64,000 nt of DNA from Channallabes apus (taxonomy: Eukaryota; Chordata; Actinopteri; Siluriformes; Clariidae): the NCBI GenBank assembly GCA_030522415.1, contig CM060113.1:1758559-1822558 (forward strand). Direction: 5' to 3'. A model generated the notes under the pieces. The model worked only from the letters and a program-made list of their open reading frames with translations. It did not search any database and had not been told where the DNA came from. Shown here one piece after another: positions 45,314 to 55,510 of the stretch. A program made the position numbers and the translations under genes. Every line of letters starts with the position of its first letter. Position 1 is the stretch's first letter.

Positions 45314-46020
45314 TGTGTCTCTCTTTCTCTGTTTGTGGTCTTTGTGTGTCTCTGTCTCCCTGTCTGCCTCTCTCTGTCTGTCTGTAAGTCTGTCAGTCTC
45401 TTTTTGTCTCTACCTCTGTCACTGTCTTTGTCTTTATGTCCTTCTCTGAAGGTCTCTGTCTTTCTTTGTCTGTGTCTCTTTGTGTGTCTCTATCTATCTG
45501 TTTCTTTGTCTTTCTGTCTCCTTGTCTGCCTCTCTGTCTGTCAGACTTTTTTTTTTGTCTCTTTGTCTTTGTCTGTCTCTGTCTTCATGTCCTTCTCTGA
45601 CGGTCTCTGTCTGCCTGTCCCTCTCTTTCTCTGTCTACTGTATGTCTGTCTCTGTCTTGCTTTGTCCCTTCTCTTTCTGTCTCTTCTTGCCTCTCTGTTT
45701 TATTATTTGTCTTAACCTTTGTTTCTCTTTCTATTTCTCTCTTTTTCTCTCTGGCACTTTTTCTAGCTTTGTTTCTCCTTCTGTCTTTATCTCTTCTCTT
45801 ACATCCAGTCTTCCTCCTTCTCTTCCTCTCTCTGTTCTCTGCTTTTTACTGTCTCACTCACCTGCAGTACTTTCATTTCTTTTCATTTCCTCATTCTCTC
45901 CCTCTCTCATTTTTATTTCTTTATCTTTATTTTCTATTCCTTCACTCTCCCCATATCAATATCATACTTACATTTTTTCTCTCCTCTGTCTAGCCATCTC
46001 TCCCTTCATTTTTTATTTAT
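45311..46020. repeat. Degenerate CTGT/CTCT pyrimidine block
   Basis: About 700 bp of CTGT, CTTT and CTCT words. The 186-codon open frame through it is Ser/Leu/Phe/Cys-rich repeat translation. Confidence 0.92.
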
Positions 46021-46049
46021 TATTTTATTATTTATTATGAGTTATTGAA

Positions 46050-47014
46050 GGACTTGTCAAAAAGTTTTATTTTGGTAGCAAAATGTACTATATATAGACA
46101 TGACAGGTGGGGCGCAATGAACGGGAGGAAATTAGTGGAAAATAACAGGAAAGAACCTATTCTAGTTCATGCTTTTCTTTATTGATAATGAAGAGCGTAC
46201 GCTCAAAACTAAACAATCACACGCAAATAAATGGATCATTAATACAAGTAAATTTAAAATAACATCAGTTGTGGGCCGTAAGAAAAAGTGGAACCATAGT
46301 GAAACAATAACAGTTTAACGTCGGACCAACTTGAGCAGCTCTTGCGCGACTCTGACAGAAATAAACCGCGCCGACCATCAAAATACATTTTACCCCGCTG
46401 GGATGCGCACGTACAAACCAGGCATGGCAAGGCCGAAACAATATTAAACAGTCCTGACATTTTAAATCGTTTTTAAGTAAAACACAGTGGGTCGCGCAGG
46501 TTTGTGATTCGAGCGGCGCTGCGCGATCCACCGGGCTGCATGAATAAACCAGATCATCACTGCGCTATCCAGATAGTCGCGCTGCGCTGTATTTGCGCAG
46601 ATATTTGGTTCAATCGGGTGCCGCGGTTTCGTCCCAGTTTTGATGTGTTTGGCTTCACATACACTTCGACAATGGAAGAAGTGCAGCAGCAGTGAGTTTA
46701 CTTACATGTGACGAAACCAACAACGAGGAGATAAAAGGAGATAAAAGCTGCCTCGTCTGTGGTGTGGAATTGGTTTGGGTATAAGAAAAGTGATACGAAT
46801 GAGACGAACGTGATTTGGAAGGTACACAAGTGCACTGTTTTAACAAGTGGTGGAAACACATCAAACCTTTTCTAATAATAATCTAAAAAAAATCTTTTTC
46901 TAACAATAAACAGTAAACTTGGCCGATTTCGTTATTATTTTGTTGACAAGTGGGGCTTGAAAATTCGCTCACTCCCTTAAGTGGGGAATGACAGAAAAAG
47001 TTTGAGAACCACTG
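46050..47014 (+). mobile_element. hAT-type element, right end clear, left end uncertain
   Basis: The right end AAAAGTTTGAGAACCACTG (~46996-47014) is the familiar CAGTGGTTCTCAAAC hAT terminus in reverse, preceded by GTGGGGAATGACAG and CAAGTGGGGC. 46290-46690 is CpG-rich. No matching left terminus is visible, so the left boundary is a guess. A plus-strand ATG at 46673 opens MEEVQQQ and meets a GTGAGT donor within 21 nt, which may be a first-exon relic. No transposase core is recognised. Confidence 0.5.
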
Positions 47015-47120
47015 ATCTACTTCTTTAGTTTTCTATTTGAAGTTAACGTTTCCTTTAAGTCGAGCCATTACTTTTTTAGGTTATGAGACTTTATGAGGTT
47101 ATGTATTGGCTGCTCTATAA

Positions 47121-47144
47121 ACAGACACACACACACACACACAC
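47121..47144. repeat. (CA)n microsatellite
   Basis: CA run. Confidence 0.96.
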
Positions 47145-47219
47145 AGTAAAAGGAAAACTCACCATACCAGACTCACAGGAAGAGAAATGTACTGACATGA
47201 GTACATGCACAACTTTAAG

Positions 47220-47221
<2 letters not shown>

Positions 47222-47265
<44 letters not shown>
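47222..47265. repeat. (CA)n microsatellite
   Basis: CA run. Confidence 0.98.
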
Positions 47266-47269
<4 letters not shown>

Positions 47270-47284
47270 GTGTGCTAAGATTAG

Positions 47285-47470
47285 CTGAATGAAGCGTCCT
47301 CTCTCGGCACAGCTGGGCTTTTAAGTGGCTCGGCGTTAACGATGCAGACGGTTTGCGCTGGAGGCCGCGAGTTTCTCGCTCACCGCCAACAGGAAAAAAT
47401 CCCAGCTTTGGGTGGGAAGATTTTTTAACTCTCCTGCAATGGAAAAATCAGGACACACTCCAGCAGGGAA
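47285..47470. promoter_or_regulatory. Candidate conserved non-coding segment
   Basis: Complex, CpG-containing sequence between two dinucleotide arrays. No convincing frame. Confidence 0.28.
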
Positions 47471-47568
47471 ATGTACAGTGTGTGTGTAAGACACTGAAGC
47501 ACAGAAATGCTTCTAAAGCTGATGTTTTCGCATTAGATTAGATTTAATCCACAATAATAACCTTATAA

Positions 47569-47570
<2 letters not shown>

Positions 47571-47601
<31 letters not shown>
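47571..47601. repeat. (TG)n microsatellite
   Basis: GT run. Confidence 0.97.
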
Positions 47602-47602
<1 letters not shown>

Positions 47603-48113
47603 TTACAATTATAAGACAACGAACCTATGTGCTTATTAAGTTAAAGATTACATACTACTAAAAGTTTATTTGTAATTACGTTGTAACTTAAATCTTGCAC
47701 TTTCAGTAAGATTCTGTGCTGTGACATTCATTTGTTCGTTTGTTTGTTCGTTAGTTAGTTAGTTTGTTTGTTTGTTTTCTTTTGAGGATATCTTTACTCC
47801 TCAATCGAGTTCATAAAAAGATAGATACTGTAGGTAGATAGATAAATCAATAGATAGATTGGTTTCACTGCAGAATGAGATAAACACATAATGGCAGTTT
47901 TAAGAAAAATTAGATCTTTTTTCCTTAAAGAAGTGTCTTGTTAAATGTCCTCCTAGCTGAACATATTTTTGCGAATGTTTTCTTTGAATCACAGGGGTTA
48001 TGAAGCACAAAGGCCTAAATATTAAATCATACCCAAAAATCACACGTTTGGGTTATATCAGTGTAAATTTTGTGTGGTTTTGCAAAACGCTATAACTCCA
48101 CCTCTCGTGGTTT
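47602..48113. other. Intergenic sequence
   Basis: GTTC/GTTT/GTTA tetranucleotide patch at ~47730-47776 and a decayed GATA patch at ~47820-47860. No gene. Confidence 0.45.
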
Positions 48114-48117
48114 ACAC

Positions 48118-48449
48118 TACGGTGGTGTAGTGATCAGCACTGTGGGGGCTCCAGGGTCAGGGTTCGATTCCCACCCTGGGGTCTGGGGTCTGTGTGCTTG
48201 GAGTTTGATTGTTCTTCACGTGCATCGTGGGCTTCCTTCAGGTGCTCTGGTTTCCTCCCACAATCAAAGACATGCAGATTAGGCTAATTAGTGACCACAA
48301 ATTTCTAATAGTGTGTGAGTGTGTGAGGGTGTGTTTTTGTGTCCTGTGATGGACTGACACCCCATCAAGGGTGTACTTTGCCATGTGCCTGGGTCCCCTG
48401 GGATAAGCTCAACGCCTCCTGTGACCCTATACAGGATAAACGCTATAGT

Positions 48450-48452
<3 letters not shown>
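48118..48452 (+). mobile_element. tRNA-derived SINE, older full-length-like copy
   Basis: Same family as 54963-55331. A-box region TGGTGTAGTGATCAGC, B box GGGTTCGATTCCC at ~48159-48171, body words TTTCCTCCCACAATCAAAGA and ATGCAGATTAGGCTAA, and 3' part ATACAGGATAAACGCTA. It diverges more than the 55-kb copy. Its tail runs into a GA microsatellite instead of (TGAA)n, and no target duplication is clear. Confidence 0.88.

Positions 48453-48486
<34 letters not shown>
48453..48486. repeat. (GA)n microsatellite
   Basis: GA run at the SINE tail. Confidence 0.97.
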
Positions 48487-48488
<2 letters not shown>

Positions 48489-48604
48489 TGTTGAAAATCA
48501 TGAGAAACATTAAAAACAACATGACAACTTCAGTTCAAAGCAACATCAGCATGACTTCAGCAAGCACATGACTGCTGGGTAAAACTAACCGAGTGTTAAA
48601 CTTT

Positions 48605-48745
48605 TTTTAGCTTCACCATACAGTACATATTGAATCTGTTCCTGGAAGCGACTTCTTATGGTAAAAGTTTGTATCGTGAAACAAATTTTCCCATAAAAAA
48701 TAATGTAAATGCAAATAATCCGTTCCAGCCACCCAAAAACATTAC
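48605..48745 (+). repeat. Dispersed repeat shared with the window's right edge
   Basis: AATCTGTTCC, TTTGTATCGTGAAAC and TTTTCCCATA(A/G)AAAATAATG occur in the same order at 63905-64000. The copy here continues into AATCCGTTCCAGCCACCC. Confidence 0.75.
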
Positions 48746-48889
48746 CAATCTTACCAATTTCCAACACTATAATCATATTTTCGCATATATGAAAACAATC
48801 AAAACATTTAGAAAAGTCATGTAAATGAGGTAAAATATTAAATAAATAGACATTAAACTTCACTTAAACTTAATTTATGAATCATCAAC

Positions 48890-49035
48890 TGAAAGCGGCT
48901 CCCTTTTCAATTTAATTCCGTTTTATTTGTATAGGTCTTTTAACAGCTGTCATTGTTGCACAGCAGCTTTACACAATCAAAAGAAATCATGGAAGTTTCT
49001 ATGAAATGTGAACGGGCATCAATCAAACTGATTAG
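48890..49035 (+). repeat. Dispersed fish repeat fragment
   Basis: TTTTATTTGTATAGGTCTTT, CATTGTTGCACAGCAGCTTT and AATCAAACTGATTAGAT are words I associate with a widespread otophysan repeat. There is no second copy in this window, so the call is recognition only. Confidence 0.4.
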
Positions 49036-49430
49036 ATCGTCCTCCCTTTTCTTCTTGCTACCATCTTTGCTAACATTCGTGGGACCCATGGTGTTATGAC
49101 TTCACTAAATCTTACAGATAAATGCAAAAACATCATCAATAAATATGTAAATTCACTTGGCTCGGCTTTCCACTGATGGAAACAAGTTTTGATCGGCCAC
49201 CTGATGTTAGTGGATCATTTTAGTAAATCGGTTCTTTAAATCTCATCCATCAAAATTAACTAATCTTTTTTTCAGTCATTTAGTTCATTAGTTTTGATCA
49301 GAAATAAAATAGATTTCTTTGAATAAACGTGTCTACATACACAAATTATGGCTATAGTTCCAGTAATATTACACAGTGCAGCTAAGGACATGTGATGATA
49401 AACAGAATGAGCAGCTCATAATCATATCTT
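49036..49430. other. AT-rich intergenic sequence
   Basis: No feature recognised. Confidence 0.4.
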
Positions 49431-49525
49431 CTTGTCATTCGTTCTTTTGTCATGTGACTACCATTAAACGTTAAAGACTCGTTCAAAAAGAACAAATCAT
49501 TCATGAACGAGCCATCACTACCAGA
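49431..49525. mobile_element. Possible hAT-type terminus
   Basis: AGACTCGTTCAAAAAGAAC then CATGAACGAGCCATCACTA is a short self-complementary GTTC/GAAC cluster ending in an AGTGATGG-type terminus. The other end was not found. Confidence 0.35.
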
Positions 49526-49970
49526 TGTACGCATAGCCAGAAGTATATGCACCCATATGCCAAAAATGCTTTGTATGCCGGCGCAATTTTCTATCAAAAT
49601 TGTAGTTGTTAAGGCAAACATTCGCAAGGGTGGGCAATCTTATGGCAATTTACCACTGTATCTGTGTTCTAAAGGATGCTAGTTTTAAGCTAATTCCTCT
49701 CAGCATCGGCTTTAGACCCGCCCACTTCACTCCTGCTGTCTTCACACACAGTTCAGCTGGTGCAACTGAATTCACGATTCGTCCTGAGCCACTAGCAGCC
49801 GTACGGTAAGACGTGTGTGTCTGTGTGACCTGAACTGATTCACAGCTGACCAACACGGATTAAAAATGATTTTAAAATGCTAAAACAAACCAAAAAAAAT
49901 TTGAAATTTAAGTCAGAACTATGGCATTTTATGACGTGTAGGTTTGTCAGGGATCCATTGGACGTTTCCC

Positions 49971-50562
49971 TAATGGCGCTTTTCCACTGCATAGTACGGC
50001 ACGACACGGTTCAGTTCTACTCACTTTTGGGGGGTTTTCCACTGGGAACAGTACCTGGTACCTGGTCCTTTTTTTAGTACCACCTCAGCCGAGGTTCCAA
50101 GCGCGCCGAACCGTTACCAAAACGTGACGTGTAAACTCCGCTGGTCACTGATTGGCCGGAGAAAATCGTCATTACTGTGTCACCGAACTTGCGACACGAG
50201 ACACAACAGAACCGCTATATTTAGAAACAGCCAGAGAAGGATCGGACGCACCTTTTTGTATTAACCGTCGGCCTCTTTTGAAACAAACTCCTTCGTCTCG
50301 CTGTTAAAAACATCCACATGCCGAGAATGAAGAACACCATGCCGTCGATATGCTCCACTGTTGTGTGTTTGTTTGTGGCGCGTTTACGATGACGTCACGA
50401 CAGTAGCGGCGCCCGCGACTAAACGACACGTGAGTAATCCCGCCCACTCTAAAGCGGTACTACACTGCAGTGGAAGCGCAAACCGAGCCGAACTGAGCCG
50501 AACCGAAGTGAGTTGAACTGAACCGTGTCGTGCCGAACTATGCAGTGGAAAAGAGGCATTAA
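49971..50562. mobile_element. PIF/Harbinger-like MITE with long inverted repeats
   Basis: Left CTTTTCCACTGCATAGT then CGGCACGACACGGTTCAGTT (~49979-50016) is mirrored on the right by AACTGAACCGTGTCGTGCCG, AACTATGCAGTGGAAAAG (~50515-50553), giving inverted repeats of ~40-45 bp. TAA at 49971-49973 and at 50560-50562 could be the 3-bp TWA target duplication of this superfamily. Length is ~590 bp, with no transposase and a CpG-rich interior. Confidence 0.75.
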
Positions 50563-51219
50563 TGTATCTGTGATCATATGTAGCAGGTGTGTTTAGGGAT
50601 CTGTAGACCTTCACAGCACACCATAAACCTAGCTTAAAGCTAGTGTATGTAGCACTGGTGAATTTTTCCTTAGCACTTTCCTTAGCAAAGATTGTTGCTA
50701 CACCATAGGAAGTGACATCAGACCCTGATTTTCAACTCAAAGACATTTGCGTCCAAATTGTCAATGTGGTTTTGCTAAAGTCATTTAGCTGGAATCGCTA
50801 GCAAGCCGTAGATCTCTCAGTATTTAGAAGCCCTGCATATGTGTCTCATATCCACTTTATTCCATTTATAAGCTTAAGAATGGACAAATTTATGCTAATC
50901 TCTGCTGAGAACACTGGATTAGCCGGATTCTGATTAGCACAAAAAGCTTAAACACTAAGACTTAAGACTCATATAGTTTATATACATTAGTTGCATAAAT
51001 GAAAATGACAGACGTGTTAAACTAGAGTGAGATTAAGTTAGTAAGAGTGACATGTTCGTGAACTGATTGTAAACTATTTGTTGTGTTTAACATGTTAGCG
51101 TGATGAGCTAAACGCTCTGATACGCGACGTGCACCTCAGTGGACATGTCTCAGAGTACTTAGCAGGGTGTGATTAATAAACAACTGGCAACTTAGAGTTT
51201 GTGTAATGTGTGTGTGTCT
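50563..51219. other. Intergenic sequence
   Basis: GCTAGC/TTAGCAC-type words are frequent but no unit is resolved. No gene. Confidence 0.4.
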
Positions 51220-51293
<74 letters not shown>

Positions 51294-51294
51294 C
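51220..51294. repeat. (TG)n then (GA)n microsatellite
   Basis: Compound dinucleotide array. Confidence 0.98.
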
Positions 51295-51404
51295 AGATGA
51301 CCATGCCTGCCTGTCAGTGCTCCTCCTCAGAGCTGAGAAAGAACGAGCGGAGTGTCAAATAGGAGCCAGAAGACGTGTTGAGTGAGATTGAGATGTTGTG
51401 TGCA

Positions 51405-51407
<3 letters not shown>

Positions 51408-51442
<35 letters not shown>
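51408..51442. repeat. (TG)n microsatellite
   Basis: GT run. Confidence 0.97.
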
Positions 51443-51445
<3 letters not shown>

Positions 51446-51537
51446 TACTACAGAATGTTCAGAACATCATGGTGATGGATGTTCGACTTCCAGCCATTTG
51501 ATCACCTTGGAACATGTGCACCATGCTGAGAGTGAGC

Positions 51538-51595
<58 letters not shown>
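51538..51595. repeat. (TG)n then (GA)n microsatellite
   Basis: Second compound TG/GA array with the same order as 51220-51294. Confidence 0.98.
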
Positions 51596-51597
<2 letters not shown>

Positions 51598-51741
51598 ATG
51601 CAGGTGCTCGTGTCTTGTTGCCATGTTACTCCAGAGTGTGGAGCTGCAGTGTGTGTTTTTCTATGTGATTTTATAAATTCTGAGTATTATATGAATATAC
51701 ATTTTATATTTTTAAAAAATTGCTTTAAAAAATTCAGACAC

Positions 51742-52284
51742 TACCATACAAACGTTTGGGGTCACTTTCTAACTCCATGATGGTTCCTGATGTTTATTTC
51801 TTTCTACATTGTAAAGCTGAAGGCGTGCAGTAACTGCATGAATCTCCTTTGAACAGTTGATATTGAGATGTTTCTGCTACTTCTGCTCTGTAAAGACTTC
51901 ATAACGCCTCTAATCTGAGCTGCTGTTAATTGGTCATTTTTCAGGCTGATAACTCTAAATGAACTTCTGGTCTGCAGCAGAGGGAGGTTTTGGTCTCGTC
52001 CTCCTGGGACGGCCTTCATGAGAGACAGTTTCATTATGGTGCTGGACGGATTTTGCAAATGCACTTGACACAATACTGTTCTTGCAGGAACTATTACAGA
52101 AAGGCCGACCTCTGTGTCTTACAATAACAACTAACTGGTGTTTTTCTTGTTGTTACGTAATTACCTAATTCCATATGTGTTATTTTATAGTTTTGAAATC
52201 CACAGTATTGTTGTAGAATGTAGAAAATAAATCACTAAACAAAAACAAAGACATTTGCAAGTGATCTAAAACTTTTTAACGGTA
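51742..52284 (-). mobile_element. Tc1/mariner element, internally deleted, with transposase N-terminal relic
   Basis: TA at 51742-51743 followed by CCATACAAACGTTTGGGG is mirrored on the right by AAAACTTTTTAACGG before TA 52283-52284. This gives imperfect terminal inverted repeats and the expected TA target site. On the minus strand, 52073-51804 keeps a frame resembling the DNA-binding N-terminus of Tc1 transposases, with QLTAAQIRGVMKSLQSRSS and ISISTVQRRF. The catalytic domain is absent. At ~540 bp it is a dead derivative. Confidence 0.8.
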
Positions 52285-52408
52285 AGTTCAAAACAGTGTG
52301 TATCTACAGTGTGTATCCATGTCTTCATCAGGAGGATGAGCTCCATTTTGGATGGTACTACTTTTCCTGGGATGAGTGTGAATGTGTGTGTGTGTGTTGT
52401 AACGGCAG

Positions 52409-52916
52409 TGCAGGGTCACTCTGGCTTCAGCCTCTATAGTTACCACATGTTCCGGGTTCGATTCCATGTGCCTACACTGTGCCAGTGTAACAGGTCTGAC
52501 ACAGGGAGGGAACACACAGGAACCAGATGTCACAGTCACAAACAAGCTTCTTTATTAAGCACTCTCAAGCAGCTTAGTGAAATTACGCTGTGTAAGCATT
52601 GTGGCTTTAAAGGTGTTGACGTGAGTGTCGCAGGTCCATGGGTCGATGCTCAGGTGGCGTGATGTCCTCTATGTCGCATTGAGGTGCGTGGAGCAGGTGA
52701 GACAAGCGGCGCTGAACAGGTTGCACAATGCAAGCAGAGACAGCAGAGCGCGTGCGAGAGCGGGAGGACAGCAGCTTTGACTCGGAGGGACTCGAGTCTG
52801 TGGAGACAGGAGATAAGTGTAAGTATATGCACAGGTACTCTCTACCCTTATGGGCTGCACGTTGATCATGTTCCAGGCCAGGTGATTTACATTGGACCGC
52901 CTTTTTGTTAAGCACA
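52409..52916 (-). repeat. 3' LTR (minus-strand element)
   Basis: Aligns with 54043-54434 over most of its length. It is ~115 bp longer, mainly because it keeps a segment near 52500-52560 and extra sequence near 52720-52790. It is bounded by TG at 52409 and CA at ~52916 on plus. Confidence 0.8.
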
Positions 52917-53060
52917 CAGCACTTGTGGCTTAGACACACGGCCTGAGACAGAACCGGCCCAATCCCACTTTCTGATGCATCTGTTTGGACAAAGAATGGG
53001 CAGTCAAAGTCAGGGTTCTGATGGAGGAGGGAACTGGTAAAGTGGGTCTTTAGTTCTCCA
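52917..53060 (-). pseudogene. RNase H relic of the LTR element
   Basis: The minus-strand frame keeps FDCPFFVQTDASESGIGPVL, containing the TDAS motif with the first RNase H aspartate, then is cut off by the 3' LTR. The rest of RNase H is gone. Confidence 0.8.
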
Positions 53061-53510
53061 TAAGACCCACCTAGCACTTGTTTCCTCCCAGCTACTGAAG
53101 TGGATCATGACATCATCCAAGTATGCAGCAGCATAAGGCAGGCGGTTACAATGGACAATGTCCATCAGCCGCTGGAAAGTAGCTGGGGCAGCATGGAGAC
53201 TGAATGGTAGGACCTGGTACTGCCAATGAGCCTGATCACTGGTCAAGGCGGTTCATCTACATGCAGAAACGGGTATGCATTGAACATGAAGATTGTCATT
53301 ACAGATCCTGATCGACCCATCAGGCTTGGGCACCGTAACTATGGAGCTGGACCAGGGGCTCGTTGACTCCTTAATGATGCCGTGACGCAACATGCTATCC
53401 ACTTCAACATATGACACGATGGTGGGCTTCAATATGGACACTGACAAATTATTGCACTGGGCAATAATTGCACCATGTCTTGAGGTCAGGTGCATAAGAT
53501 GGGTCAGTGG
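53061..53510 (-). pseudogene. Reverse transcriptase relic of the LTR element
   Basis: On minus, WSSSIVTVPKPDGSIRICND marks the RT N-terminal part. After a deletion, YQVLPFSLHAAPATFQRLMD and AAYLDDVMIHFSSWEE retain the YLDD catalytic box (~53115-53140). The segment that would hold the first catalytic aspartate is deleted between these two blocks. Stops and frameshifts separate them. Confidence 0.85.
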
Positions 53511-53559
53511 AGAACACGCCCATGAACTGAACCACGTCCTTGAACTTGTCCAATCTGAT

Positions 53560-53965
53560 TAAACAGTGTGTTGGTGATAAACAGATGTGCAGATCTGCTT
53601 AATCTGCAACAGCAAGCACACATTAACTTAGACATGAATGTTGTACCTTGATCAGGTAGAATTATTTAGGATGCTGTTCAAGCTCCCTTACAATGTTTCT
53701 AGATGTGGTCTTGTGCAGGGGAGCAGCCTCTGGATAGTGTAATCAATGATGACAAGAATGTATTTTGACCCTTCGTCTGACCAGGTCCATACCAACCCTA
53801 TGATGATGAACAGTGGAATTTGCGGGGCGAGGCTTAGATGGCACATACCTCTGCATTGATCCCCAGCTCTGTGATTTTTCAATGGTGATATTTATCCCAA
53901 GGTGGCTCCGAAACAGTGTAGAATGTGCCAGGTGAATAACAGTGTCCATTTTAGTCTGTGGGATC
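53560..53965 (-). pseudogene. Integrase relic of the LTR element, upstream of RT
   Basis: On minus from ~53950: VIHLAHSTLFRSHLGI resembles the integrase HHCC region. GMDL (~53790), YILVIIDY (~53765-53742) and ARY/YPEAAPL-like text with frameshifts follow, then IKQICTSVYHQHT near 53610-53570. The order and spacing are those of one integrase, broken by frameshifts. The end of integrase is fused by deletion to the RT leader VFSTDPS (~53515). Confidence 0.75.
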
Positions 53966-54042
53966 TACATCAGTGCCTCTGTGAGTAGTTTGATAGTACG
54001 ACAAAAAATAGCTTTTACCATGAATATGAGGTTTGCCGGGGC

Positions 54043-54434
54043 TGCAGGGTCACTCTGGCTTCAGCCTCTATAGTTACCAGGTTCGGTTCCATGACCCTAG
54101 AGTAACGGGTCGGACACACAGAAGGAAGCACACTCAAGCAGCTTATAAGAATGCAGTCTTAGTGAAATTACGCTCTTTGTAAATCTAATGTGATGCTCAG
54201 GTGGCGTGATGTCCTCTGTGTCCCACTGAGGTTGTGGAGCAGGTGAGACAAGCAGCGCACTGAGCAGGTAGCTTCCTTCCTGGTGAATACGACTCGGAGG
54301 TACTCACGTTTGCGAAAACAGGAGATAAGTGTGGATATATACACAGGCACTCTGTACTCACCGGGTGGAAGCAGACATGATGGTGTCCCTTGATAACGTT
54401 CCAGCGAAGGTGATTACGTTGGGTTGCTGCCACA
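54043..54434 (-). repeat. 5' LTR (minus-strand element)
   Basis: Direct-repeat partner of 52409-52916, starting TGCAGGGTCACT at 54043 and ending in CACA at 54434 on plus. Contains a shared TATATACACAGGCACTCTG segment. Confidence 0.8.
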
Positions 54435-54636
54435 GTGTTCAGTGATGTTGTCGAGGGACGTCCCATCGCAGTAACACGCACACAGGTAAGCATGTCTTTT
54501 CCATGTCGATACATTTAAATACACACTGACTGCTTTATAATTAGTGCTTATTGTAGATAGATCACATGACTATAACGTTTCAGACATTAACCAAAAATCT
54601 CAAAACACTGTTTCTCTAATGCATTGTTTAAGGGTA

Positions 54637-54692
54637 TAATTACACTACACATAATTACACTACACATAATTACACTACACATAATTACACTA
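54637..54692. repeat. 15-bp tandem repeat
   Basis: AATTACACTACACAT repeated nearly four times without divergence. Confidence 0.96.
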
Positions 54693-54962
54693 CAAATCTC
54701 CATGTGGAAAACTAATCCTGCCTAAATAAAGCTGTAAAGGTCTTTTCATCAAAATTTCAGCATGTTTTCATCAAAATTAGAAACAAACTTAAAAATTTGA
54801 CTATTATTATAAAAAAAAAAAAAGTTTACATATAATTAATACAAGTGATTGTGAGATCAAAAAACAGTTGAATCAATCACAGAATAATATACAAATTATC
54901 AGAATTTTTTTTTTTCAGAACTTGTTTTTATTTAGTAATATTTTGTTTTGATCTATGTTGAG

Positions 54963-55331
54963 GCGGCGCGGTGGTGTAGTGCTTAGCACTGTCGCCTTGC
55001 ACCTCCAGGGTCTGGGTTCGATTCCCCGGCCAGGCTCGATTCCCGTCTCTGTGTGCATGGAGTTTGCATGTTCTCCTCGTGCTTGGTGGGTTTCCTCCGG
55101 GTACTCCGGTTTCCTCCCACAGTCCAAAGATATGCAGATTAGGCTAACTGGCGTTCCCAAATTGACCATAGTGTGTGAATGAGTGTGTGTGTGTGTGTGC
55201 TCTGCGATGGATTGGCACGCTGTCCAGGGTGTCCCCCGCCTCGTGCCCTGAGTCTCCTGGGATAGGCTCCAGGCCCCCCGCGACCCTAAATACAGGATAA
55301 AAGCAGTAAAGAAGATGAATGAATGAATGAA
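54963..55331 (+). mobile_element. tRNA-derived SINE, full length, with target-site duplication
   Basis: The pol III head carries A-box TGGTGTAGTGCTTAGC (~54972-54987) and B box GGGTTCGATTCCC (~55014-55026). The body includes GGAGTTTGCATGTTCTCC and CATAGTGTGTGAATGAGTG, an internal GT patch at 55180-55199 and the end ATACAGGATAAAAGCAGTA with a (TGAA)n tail. It is flanked by the 14-bp direct repeat TGATCTATGTTGAG at 54949-54962 and 55332-55345. This is the best-preserved of three copies in the window. Confidence 0.95.
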
Positions 55332-55439
55332 TGATCTATGTTGAGCTATATCCTTCATTTTGTTGATCTACATTATTAATATTCTGTTTCATTTAATGTC
55401 TATCCATTTCTTAATTTTATGTGTTTAATTTTTCTTATT

Positions 55440-55510
55440 ATTTGTCTTCTTTATTTGTTATGTAAACTTTGATCAATTTGTAGTTGTTAATAAGTGCTAT
55501 AAAATAATTA
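55440..55510 (+). mobile_element. Non-LTR retroposon tail fragment
   Basis: TAATAAGTGCTATAAAATAA followed by ATTATTAATTGATTGATT is a typical AGTGCTATATAAATAA-type fish retroposon 3' end. Nothing upstream is recognisable. Confidence 0.35.

Larger units (their letters stand above)
52409..54434 (-). mobile_element. Decayed Ty3/gypsy-type LTR retrotransposon, integrase before RT (Gmr1-like order)
   Basis: Two direct repeats, 52409-52916 and 54043-54434, bracket a ~1.1-kb interior carrying pol fragments on the minus strand. Shared LTR words include TGCAGGGTCACTCTGGCTTC, CTCAGGTGGCGTGATGTCCT and ACAGGAGATAAGTGT. On minus both LTRs begin TGTG and end CA. The pol order on minus is integrase, then reverse transcriptase, then RNase H, the Gmr1-type arrangement rather than the usual gypsy order. 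gag and protease are missing and each domain is shortened by deletions and frameshifts. It cannot be autonomous. Confidence 0.8.

Noticed and set aside
45335..46040. Two long Ser/Leu/Phe-rich frames (plus)
   Set aside because: Pyrimidine-rich simple sequence.
48070..48282. 70-codon frame with Gly/Val-rich translation
   Set aside because: Lies inside the tRNA-derived SINE.
50384..50614. 76-codon minus frame with Ser/Arg-rich translation
   Set aside because: Covers the right inverted repeat of the Harbinger-like MITE.
54915..55358. 147-codon minus frame
   Set aside because: Entirely antisense to the full-length SINE at 54963-55331 and its tail.
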